Of a stretch of 64,000 nt of DNA, positions 59,701-64,000 are shown piece after piece. A program made the position numbers and the translations under genes. The notes beneath the pieces are model-generated. The model ran no database searches. It was given only the letters and a program-made list of their open reading frames with translations, and had not been told where the DNA came from. This stretch comes from Pseudacidovorax sp. (GTDB lineage: Bacteria; Pseudomonadota; Gammaproteobacteria; Burkholderiales; Burkholderiaceae_C), in the NCBI RefSeq assembly GCF_017991995.1, contig NZ_JAGOPN010000004.1:124001-188000 (forward strand), read 5' to 3'. Each line of letters starts with the position of its first letter. The stretch's first letter is position 1.

Positions 59701-62700
59701 GACCCCACGGCCGCCGCGGCCGTGGGCACCCTCGCCACCCCGGGCCACTACGACCGGATCGAGAACTACGCCATGAACATGGTCACGATCGGCCTGTCCG
59801 ACGTGAAGCTGTTCGTGGGCGCGGGCCCCTACTTCGTGGACGAGGACGGCGACGGCGTCATCGACGCCACGCGCGACCCCGACGCCGTGGGCCTGGTGGT
59901 GGACAACCTCGACCTGGGCATGGCGATCTTCACCGACCCCCAGCACAAGGTCGGCCGCCTGTGGTCGCTGGAGGCCAGCGTCGACCAGATCGCCTTCGTG
60001 GGCCTGGACTTCCTCACGCTCAGCGCCGAAGGCGCCGAGGTGCGCGCCAACCAGGGCACCGCCTGGTCGGGTACGCAGATCCGGCCCTTCGTCGACTACC
60101 TCTCCAGCTTCGGCAGCGACGGGCTGGAGGTGCGCACCGGCGGCACGCCGGTGGCGCTGAAGTTCAGCACCAGCTACATCGGCGTGGACGTGGCGCGTGC
60201 CACCCTCACGCTGGAGAACTTCATCCACATCCAGGGCGGCTTCAGCTTCGAGCAGGGCCGCCGCGAGCGCTTCTCGGTCGACACCGGCGCCACCGCGGGC
60301 AACCTGCCGCTGTCGGCCGCGCTGCTGGCCGCGGGCGCCGCGGGGGCGCAGGTGTCCGAGGACCTCGGCCGGATCGACGGCGTCGAGTTCCAGCTGATGA
60401 CCATCGGACTCAGCGACGTCGATGTCTTCATCGGCTACGGCAATCCCGACTTCGACAGCACCGTGCCCCTGCGCGAGCAGAGCGACCTGTTCGGCCTGGC
60501 CCTCTCCAACGTCGACCTCGCCCTGGCCATCCTCACGCCCACCGGCGCACTGGCCAAGCTGCTGCCCAAGTTCACGGCCCTGAACGGTTCGGCCGACGAG
60601 TTCGTCGTCGCCGGCGGTGAGGGCCTGTTCGAGCTGTCCAGCGGCCGCATCGAGGTGCAGATGAACTGGAGCGACGGCTGGAAGGCCGATCCGAAGGTGC
60701 ATGCCTCCATCGACTTCTCCGAGGCCACCGGCCGGCCGCTGCAGGTGCGCGCGGGCGACCAGCAGCTGACCATCGACTTCGCGGCCGGCGCCTTCATCCA
60801 GGCGCAGGTGCAGGGCGCGCTGCTGGCGGTCTCGGAGTTCGTCTACTTCCGCGGCGATTTCGCCTTCCGCATGGGCTCGGCCACCGACCTCACGGTCAAG
60901 ACGGTGCTGGGCGCCACCACCGTCAAGGCCAATGCCATCGAGTTCGGCGCGAACAACGTGCAGGCCTTCGTGGGCATCAACGGCCCCTACCGGCAGGACA
61001 GCAACGGCGACGGCGTGGTCGACAGCCTGGACCCGGTCAACGACGAGGCCATCGGCCTGGTGATCGACGACTTCGACCTGGGCATGACGGTGCTGACCAC
61101 CCAGTTCGACGCCCTCAACCCGCTGGTGCCCGCCAACACCAAGTTCGTCGGCCTGAAGGGCCATGGCGAGCAGATCGGCTTCGTCGGCTTCGGCAGCGAC
61201 TTCATCCAGTTCAACCTGCAGGACATCGAGGTGGCGGTCAACGCCAGCAGCCGGCAGGACCTGGTGGCCGATTTCACCAACGGCGGCACCCGCGAAGGCC
61301 TGGCCATCGCCACCGGCGGCGAGCCCGTGGTGCTGGACTTCAGCAATGCGCTCATCGAGGCCACGGTGGCGCACGCCACGGCCTCCGTCGCCGGCATCCT
61401 GTCGCTGCAGGGGGGCTTCACCTTCCAGAAGCGGACCGTGGAGGACGTGGAGTTCCACCTGCCCGGCGGCAAGCTGACCACCTCGGCCGAGGCGCTGGTG
61501 GTGGCGGGCAAGGACATCTACGCCTTCGCCGGCATCAACGGCCCCTACCGCCGCGACACCAACGGCGACGGCGTCATCGACGAGCAGGACCCGCCCAACG
61601 ACGACGCCATCGGGCTGGCCATCGACGACCTGGACTTCGCGCTGGCCATGATGACGCCCACGCTGGCGCAGGGCGTGCCGCTGCCCGGCAAGTTCTTCGG
61701 CCTGTCGGCCACCGCCGGCATGGCCGGCATCGTCGGCACCGATCCCTTCCTCACGCTCAACGCGACGGACCTGCTGCTGTCCTTCAACGGCGCCTTCCTG
61801 GGCTCCGCACCGGTGCCCGGCGCCTATGTGGACTTCAGCGCCATCGACGGCGGCCAGGGCCTGCAGATCCCCATCGGCACGCAGGGCGAGCACCTCACGC
61901 TCGACTTCGACAGCAACTCGCTGGGCATCGGCATGCAGGCGCACCTGGGCCTGTTCGACCTGATCAATATCGACGGCGGCTTCCACTTCGAGTTCGAGCT
62001 GCCCGACACCAGCCACCTGTTCCCGTCGATCAAGCTCTCGGGGCTGGGCGACCTGCTGCCCAAGTTCTCGCCCGACCTGGACTTCCTCAAGGGCGCGCTC
62101 GACTTCGTGCGCGACATCGACCTGTCCATCGGCTTCGATCCGAACCTGGGTCTGACGCTCTTCGGCTCGCTGTCGCTGCCCGACCTGTCGCTGGACCTGG
62201 GCGACTTCGTGCACCTGCGCGGCGACTTCCAGCTCAACATCGGCGAGACCTTCACCGGCACCCTCTACACCGGCCTGCCCTCCGAGGTGTCGCTCATCGA
62301 GACACTGCTGGGCGACCAGGCGCAGTCCATCCTGGGCGCGCTGAAGGCGCTGGGCGGCGTGGCGGACGACTATTCGACCATCCAGGACGTCAGCTTCAAG
62401 GGCCTGAGCTTCGGCGCGAGCAACGTCTATGCCTTCGTCGGCCTGGGCAACCCGGACTACGAGGAGGTGCCGGGCGGCAACGGCAAGCTGGAGATCGCCA
62501 ACGGCGACGATCTCTTCGGCTTCAGCATGGAAGGCCTGGACGTGGGCCTGACCATGTTCAAGGCCCAGCTGCCGAGCGTGTTCAAGGCGCAGGACTTCTT
62601 CTCGCTTTATGCGCATGCCGACAGCGCCCGCACCTACGGCATGGGCGACGTGCTCAAGGTGCGCGCCGAAGACCTCACCATCGAACTCAACCGCGGCGGA

Positions 62701-64000
62701 GAGATGTTCGGCGGCCTGCTGCACGGCACGGCCGACTTCGTGGACAGCTTCCCGGCCGACGACCAGGCGGGCCGGCCCGCCGGCTTCGAGGTGCGCACCG
62801 GCGGCACGCCGGTCTACATGCAGCAGCGCGGCACGCAGCTCATGGGCCTGGACATCGGCTATGCCGAGATCCAGGTGTCGCAGTTCCTGAGCCTCAGCGG
62901 CTCGCTGGCCTTCCGCAAGGGCGAGCGCATCGTCGGCGCCCAGGTCGACCTGGGCGGGCTGCAGACGCTGGTCAACCAGGCCACCGGCAACACCGGCACG
63001 CACCTGGCCATGGACATGGAGACGCTCACCCTGGGCGGCTACAACCTGCAGGGCTTTGCCGGCGTGGGCGGGCCCTACCGCTACGACAGCGCCACCGACG
63101 ACAACGACCGCATCGACAACGACGACCCCATCAACGACGGCGCGGTCGGCGTGGCCATCGGCAACGTGGACTTCGGGCTGGTGATCGCCAAGCCCGCACT
63201 GCTCGCCAGCATTCCGGGGCTGGAGGCCGCCTCCCCGTACTTCCTGACGCTCAAGGCCGACGTCGGTTATGCCGGCCTGGTCGGCGTGGACCCGGACATC
63301 CTGGCCGTGCAGGCGCAGGACGTGTCGGTCAACATCAACACCTTCGTCCTCACCAACGACCCGACGGGCAACCTCAACCCGCTGCTGCAGCTCTTCGGGC
63401 CGCCCTCCATCGACTGGGCAGCGACCTACGACAAGTCGCCCGAGGACAAGAACGGCAACGGCGTGCTGGACGCCGGCGAGGACCTCGACGGCAACGGCAA
63501 GCTCGCCACCCGCGGCTATGCGCTGCCGGCCGGCGGCGACCATGCGGTCATCATCGACTTCGACCAGGAGATCATCCAGGCCGCCATCGGCTACGCGCAG
63601 ATCAACGTGGCCGGCTTCCTGCAGCTGTCGGCCTCGATGGCGCTGACCAAGAAGGGCTCCGAGACCGTCACCCTCAACAACGGCCAGCAGACGCAGGTGA
63701 CCAGCCTGGCCATCGGCATCAACGACGCCTACGGCTTCATCGGCGTGGGCGGCTACTGGCGCGACAGCAACGGCGACGGCCGCATCGACGAGAACGACAC
63801 GCCCGACGACAGTGCCGTCGGCCTGGCCGTCGAGAACCTGGACCTGGGCCTCGTGGTGGCCAAGGAACTGGTGATCGGCCTGAACTCGGTGGACGTGGGC
63901 GTGTACCTGGCCGGCCGGGCCAGCGTGGACTACATCGGCCTGGTGGGCGTGCCCGGGGCCGAGATCAACGCCGAGGGCATGGTCATCGAGATCAACACCG
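47749..64000 (+). CDS. Giant LEPR-motif repetitive surface protein (5' part, open at window end)
   Basis: The frame is open from ATG 47749 (GGAG site six bases upstream) to the last base, giving at least 5,417 residues with no stop. The basic N-terminus MKKALKKTVARMVRDAWRLE is followed by LEPRVLLSAD at residues 22-31; such a motif is known at the start of very large predicted surface proteins. No classical signal peptide is seen. The body is a chain of about 25 diverged units of 160-200 residues built on a (F/Y)GFFxVEGDFA core, then LxLGGxxxxAFAGxxGG, FGLALM, ARTWTSLQA and INxAxxxGDxVVDY. A different beta-repeat block lies at 53.1-54.8 kb. From 58.6 kb on, DxNGDGxxD loops appear in the units. 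Probably exported by the upstream machinery; adhesin or S-layer role is inference. Confidence 0.92.
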   Translation, partial: MKKALKKTVARMVRDAWRLEALEPRVLLSADPVLGVLPVVMPDDQGHAQALHGAYDFDAADSQAPASPLISPEAYQALVEQPRLTAVPTTFSVDSQVFDVGNLASQGYFDSTLAVAANETLYGSGSLNVALLNSGTVSPGHSPGVQNVLSYTQSAGGTLEIQLGGSDAGTGSGHYDQLNVSQLATLDGKLSVSLIDGFRPTEGQEFTFLTYGQLSGSFAHGTGFVQADDDLYFTIEQRAGDNGGGALVLVAHQLDGAAAFLVDALAQTTGGTTATDRIGEFLNHSYFADNQSVAFSGAVDLGQGLSLSGDFQLGHTAHLLLGEGADQGYYDVFTLSLAGGSGYLGLDATDSQAPGLAFSGADVGIVFIAATDGSDRGWVMAQGQASGASLQGVAMQLDATQLTLEFSLGLGAGNSGSLDLHNTPLHITDAQQQVLYTFDGTGSDSNAATLAGHASLTVASDLRLEGDMGFSVADGTLQAAGQDISARLQAGGMAVGIDHGAFGLVVDGDGLIALEASGRAFLQGGDFASVSADSATLRFNQQAQALTGHLLAFGDFAYTFSDLPGHSAATVGIYGLQAVVGGSIAIHGDFFFQPGADGAMAIVASKASVALRSGAFDAGVTDADVGLLVLAGGGGTVLEATGGIDVALGADVTLAAAVASVRWNSTAADASGTVVDAAGGTHTFGDGLLAGVQEVAVSQGLLEVAGFFSATGDFALHKGTAQIVLAGDPDTPVLADVLTLGASHLDASAGLLGTAFGLQMTGVEFALALMSARSDASRTWTALKASAETVSLQGVPGVSASGSQFGITINRAGRAGDPVADLARSPLRVATAADGGEIVLDMDGAAGELLHAQGTLDLSLFGFVQAQGTVSVDRRSESVVLADGSVVDAQLLAIGLQDAGGHVGIGGVGFDLAGADLGLALLADSADASRTWVSAQATLGTASLSGIDGLSLSGSDLGLTINQAGRQGDAVVDYLAHGLTVGEGADAVALDMDGRDGTLLQVGGHLDLQAFGFFSAEGDFALRKSSQTVVLADVAATADVDESATPVQVDMFSLGGRGIAAFAGVRDGQTDAFGLRLSDVDFALALLSEAGAGAQARHWSSLQARVGEAAWVGIDGFALSGSGLSIEINRAAADGSLVDYASGRTQLAVPVATGTTVALAMDGSEGELLRASGHLRVDAFGFLQLEGDFALAKSTQTLTLADHSQVRADLLTLGGHDLQAFAGTGGGTAQALGLQLSGVDFALALSTEQVAAGQPARSWTSLQARADGAALTGVDGLVAAGEDLRLAINRASSGPVVDFSAGATALALDTGAGRLAFDMDGAEGAITRAAGTLRLDAFGFFQASGSFALESYDTTLHTADLAGTAADESGDVQVRLLTLGAHDLEAFAGVGDTGFGLSGVDLALALATEKTATGQSAPARQWSVLQASAGTAGFTGLDGFSASGQDLSVAINRAAADGVVLDFSGSHGLAVDTGADTEFTLALDGSEGAVTRAAGHLTLDLFGFVQLEGDFAFNRSSGTVTLADEDHTQVDVDLLTVGAAHARGFAGLAGGSSDAIGLRFDDVGFGLVLATEQLQAAGGTARHWSALEASAGSAAFIGVDGLVATVSQVELRINRADADGVVVDWAAQPLPVATGPGSTRTLDFAGSAGELLEAAAHIELNVFDFFAVEGDFALQSKRQDLTLSDGSVIHADTLTLGGAGLSAFAGLHGGSDDALGLRLGQADFGLLLATDRDAPARHFTSLQASAELADFVGLDGVTIAGSDLQVQINRGMPIPAVDAGTETQNAQWHLQLAAGTAGTLDLDYGGHQAQLALDGRESSSALIALLTGALEGLTGIGQGNVKVSGSRAEGFTIELVGALAGAEAQVLTVQAHAAPVTVTVGTAAEATAGASEVKQVVIEAERVSAPPVSIGIAQVVAATAGADEVKQLLFTTPYSSRGTYTLEIDGVAGSRTLTFVGNDVTNNARYIHDALVGLLGAADGDVQVRFDTQSQGGHRYNIRFLGALAGTDIGDLIVTEAMSGDVVPLNIRQGGGGTGEVQRIAVDTAATGHYTLSLAYGGRTYTTAALAFDADAQAVEAALNAAFAAIGGEVSVSTTAGGALLVQFGGVFVGQDVATLRSQVSVDETRPSGSFTIEYAGVRTGPIAYSDDPATQAAAIEAALLALDAFAPGDLHVAYNANASGSRFASYDVVFTGASADQDIGDFTTHFGDLDHASAAPFNLVQGHAAGAESQRVHFDTQATSGGFTLSFSHGGQTWTTAALAFDSSRAEINAALAAAFGAHIDGALIEATFWNGQDLVVRFGGSLAGEDVAALQVQATTEVQQPVLSQLQDGFTHHTPAEPAGTLVIDFAARSVDVATGPGGQAMTLDMDGALGELTRVRGHLEVDLYGFFQVGGDFAIDRSSSQVTLADGSDVAVDLLTLGAHDAHAFAGLDGGRADDRTGLVLDGVDFALALITDRLDAQRHWTSLQATAAQAEWVGTDGLTLAATGISVAINQASRDGDAVVDYGEGATALSIATGPTTELALALDGDQGELLQASGHLTVDVFGFFRVEGDFAIEKSSAEVTLAKTKDQTEAEKVDVDLLTIGGTGVDAFAGINGGTSSAMGLELTGVEFGLALMSQQMAAGSTTPARTWTSLQATATSAEFKGVDGLELSAGAIAVAVNQAGKAGDQVVDYGTGKTELTVGTGTGSDLELTLDGSKGELLQASGHLTVDVFGFFRVEGDFAIEKSSAEVTLAKAKDQAEAEKVEVDLLTIGGTGVDAFAGINGGTSSAMGLELTGVEFGLALMSQQMAAGSTTPARTWTSLQATATSAEFQGVDGLELSAGAIAVAVNQAGKAGDQVVDYGAGKTELKVGTGTGSDLELALDGSKGELLQASGHLTVDVFGFFRVEGDFAIEKGSAEVTLAKTKDQTEAEKVEVDLLTIGGSGIDAFAGINGGTSSAMGLALTDVEFGLALMSQQMAAGSTTPARTWTSLQASAASVAFVGLGDDVTASATDLTVRINRAGLQGDAVVDYADGATDLKIDVGADAPLALDMAGSKGEMTQAAGHIALDIFGFFRVSGDFAVEKSTADVQLAAKGTAQPEKVAVDVLTIGGAGVDAFAGTGNAGLQLQDVDFGLALMTQQSVPGRTWTTLQATAGSASVQGLGDLQLDATGTRVLINQAGRAGDAVVDYASGATELAVATGDGDLAFDMAGNLGELLQVSSHLKLDVDGFFQVEGDFAIQTSTRTVTLADGTEQTPASQVKVDVLTIGGHDVDAFAGLHGGQTDALGLALHQVTFGLALMTEAAPAQGSAARTWTSLQATAGSAGMVGTGDLTLTASDVAVAINKAGTPGVAVVDYAAGATQLAVVTGSGTDLQLSMDGADGALLQASAHLVVDLYGFVQVEGDFAIETHTAEVRLQDLASTPDVDEGAQPVAVDLLAIGAHNVHAFAGVNGGTSDALGIELDGVDLAIALMTSQADPARRWTAVQASADQAAFVGIDAITLAATDVGIAINRASGTGQPVVDFAHMAEPLTVNLGGGESLAFDLDGQSGSTTAVNIGRATLAISDYIYISGGFHLEQLATTHVDVVTGLAANGAGLSPALRAGLAKVQGLSADDRLIDDLEVSALLLSGTDLEIFAGLGPYFIDSNGNGIRDAGEAQNPDAFGVKLDGIDVGLVMFDSTLAADPDSVIPDLYALKVSWGQGIDIDLGGIFKFQTQGLTIDVNQGGQWAGQPAGSVAPYVDFASSFEGGLKVPTATGTPIVLDYDRATIAVSLAHALLNIGDFFQIEGSFAFERTTTQVDVATGLSAADSFGALGTDLARFKAAGLLSADNSRFTHLAVDSITIGAADVRITIGDPDDPFFTLDHIDVAFATFRASKSVDANGVIPLMYAMKASWANPLDVDWGFMQLQVQDLQVQLNQGSSWRGLTVSPTVDFVSSFGTQGMRVATGGDDVYLDFRQAYFGVEVGHALIAIGDFFHIEGGFSLGKGKGVAVDIVTGFGAYDPTAAAAVGTLATPGHYDRIENYAMNMVTIGLSDVKLFVGAGPYFVDEDGDGVIDATRDPDAVGLVVDNLDLGMAIFTDPQHKVGRLWSLEASVDQIAFVGLDFLTLSAEGAEVRANQGTAWSGTQIRPFVDYLSSFGSDGLEVRTGGTPVALKFSTSYIGVDVARATLTLENFIHIQGGFSFEQGRRERFSVDTGATAGNLPLSAALLAAGAAGAQVSEDLGRIDGVEFQLMTIGLSDVDVFIGYGNPDFDSTVPLREQSDLFGLALSNVDLALAILTPTGALAKLLPKFTALNGSADEFVVAGGEGLFELSSGRIEVQMNWSDGWKADPKVHASIDFSEATGRPLQVRAGDQQLTIDFAAGAFIQAQVQGALLAVSEFVYFRGDFAFRMGSATDLTVKTVLGATTVKANAIEFGANNVQAFVGINGPYRQDSNGDGVVDSLDPVNDEAIGLVIDDFDLGMTVLTTQFDALNPLVPANTKFVGLKGHGEQIGFVGFGSDFIQFNLQDIEVAVNASSRQDLVADFTNGGTREGLAIATGGEPVVLDFSNALIEATVAHATASVAGILSLQGGFTFQKRTVEDVEFHLPGGKLTTSAEALVVAGKDIYAFAGINGPYRRDTNGDGVIDEQDPPNDDAIGLAIDDLDFALAMMTPTLAQGVPLPGKFFGLSATAGMAGIVGTDPFLTLNATDLLLSFNGAFLGSAPVPGAYVDFSAIDGGQGLQIPIGTQGEHLTLDFDSNSLGIGMQAHLGLFDLINIDGGFHFEFELPDTSHLFPSIKLSGLGDLLPKFSPDLDFLKGALDFVRDIDLSIGFDPNLGLTLFGSLSLPDLSLDLGDFVHLRGDFQLNIGETFTGTLYTGLPSEVSLIETLLGDQAQSILGALKALGGVADDYSTIQDVSFKGLSFGASNVYAFVGLGNPDYEEVPGGNGKLEIANGDDLFGFSMEGLDVGLTMFKAQLPSVFKAQDFFSLYAHADSARTYGMGDVLKVRAEDLTIELNRGGEMFGGLLHGTADFVDSFPADDQAGRPAGFEVRTGGTPVYMQQRGTQLMGLDIGYAEIQVSQFLSLSGSLAFRKGERIVGAQVDLGGLQTLVNQATGNTGTHLAMDMETLTLGGYNLQGFAGVGGPYRYDSATDDNDRIDNDDPINDGAVGVAIGNVDFGLVIAKPALLASIPGLEAASPYFLTLKADVGYAGLVGVDPDILAVQAQDVSVNINTFVLTNDPTGNLNPLLQLFGPPSIDWAATYDKSPEDKNGNGVLDAGEDLDGNGKLATRGYALPAGGDHAVIIDFDQEIIQAAIGYAQINVAGFLQLSASMALTKKGSETVTLNNGQQTQVTSLAIGINDAYGFIGVGGYWRDSNGDGRIDENDTPDDSAVGLAVENLDLGLVVAKELVIGLNSVDVGVYLAGRASVDYIGLVGVPGAEINAEGMVIEINT
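53100..54770 (+). other. Insert of a second repeat class within the giant protein
   Basis: Between units 6 and 7 of the main series lies a block of about 555 residues with no GDFA core. It holds repeats of 120-135 residues of the form TFxLxxxGxTxTTAALAFDxxAxxVxAALxAxF...GxVxVxxxxGGxxLVQFGGxxxGxDVxxL, seen at least four times. Such beta-rich units are known from other giant bacterial proteins. The block is in frame and bounded by the usual unit halves, so it looks like a domain insertion. Confidence 0.75.
55330..56675 (+). repeat. Near-identical 507-bp tandem repeat (about 2.7 copies)
   Basis: The segment GTCTTCGGCTTCTT recurs at 55381, 55888 and 56395, exactly 507 bp (169 codons) apart. The intervening DNA is almost identical, including silent positions, for example the KKDQTEAEKV-type Lys/Glu stretch and the SQQMAAGSTTPARTWTSLQA segment. 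All other units of the protein are much more diverged, so these three arose by recent duplication or are kept alike by recombination. Confidence 0.92.
58630..63810 (+). other. Series of calcium-loop-like DxNGDGxxD insertions in the giant protein
   Basis: Seven acidic loops of EF-hand/dockerin type appear only in the later units: DSNGNGIRDAGE (about 58,630), DEDGDGVIDATRD (59,840), DSNGDGVVDSLD (61,000), DTNGDGVIDEQD (61,558), DNDRIDNDD (63,103), DKNGNGVLDAGED with DGNGK (63,440) and DSNGDGRIDEND (63,766). Each follows a (I/V)GxxGPY(R/F)-type strand. They suggest calcium-dependent stiffening of the distal part. Confidence 0.8.

Noticed and set aside
53284..63543. A 3,419-codon open frame on the minus strand opposite the giant gene
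   Set aside because: It is a mirror of the plus-strand frame caused by high GC and Asp/Gly/Ala-rich codons; its translation is His/Gln/Val/Arg-rich with no domains, and the plus frame has repeats, motifs and a ribosome site.

Overview
The window is high-GC DNA with dense, overlapping operons. lptB-rpoN linkage, a complete rut (pyrimidine) operon, BMP-type nucleoside transport genes and the dispersed intergenic repeats all point to a betaproteobacterium of the order Burkholderiales, most likely Comamonadaceae. It reads as chromosome; no insertion sequence, integrase, phage gene or CRISPR array was seen.

Layout. 0-3.7 kb: end of lptB, rpoN (sigma-54), a THUMP-domain RNA methyltransferase and a PIN-domain protein. 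3.7-4.6 kb: about 0.94 kb of non-coding, repeat-built DNA. 4.6-6.8 kb (minus strand): lemA-TPM-TPM envelope operon. 6.9-7.7 kb: Rossmann-type protein. 7.8-19.7 kb (minus strand): twelve tightly packed genes holding a spermidine/putrescine-type ABC importer, a BMP-type nucleoside ABC importer, two isopenicillin-N-synthase-like Fe(II)/2-oxoglutarate oxygenases, an isochorismatase-like hydrolase and a VOC protein. 19.9-24.4 kb: rutR and rutABCDF. Two RutR-like operators sharing the core GACCAAATGG lie upstream of rutA and between the twelve-gene cluster and rutR, so the whole 7.8-24.4 kb block may be one pyrimidine uptake and degradation regulon. 24.6-27.5 kb: SnoaL-like protein, YheT-type hydrolase, a conserved protein of unknown function and a membrane-anchored cytochrome c. 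27.7-34.7 kb: tripartite RND efflux system with a divergent TetR/AcrR-type regulator and operator, then a tRNA-Arg(CCG) that overlaps the 3' end of the regulator. 34.9-36.5 kb: a LysR regulator and a divergent-GGDEF-like protein.

36.9-64 kb (plus strand) is the most unusual part: one operon-like run of SapC-family protein, TolC-family outer-membrane protein, HlyD-type adaptor, a second HlyD adaptor with an N-terminal sensory-like region, an M50 metalloprotease fused to an HlyD-like adaptor, a degenerate SecA-like ATPase, a Calx-beta/DUF1566 lipoprotein, and then a giant protein (at least 5,417 residues, still open at the window end). The giant protein begins with an LEPRVLLSAD motif and consists of some 25 diverged repeats of about 160-200 residues. 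No ABC-type export ATPase is present. I read this as a dedicated export machine for a giant surface protein in which an M50-HlyD fusion and a SecA paralogue replace the usual type I secretion ATPase. That functional reading is inference; the domain order and gene order are visible in the sequence.
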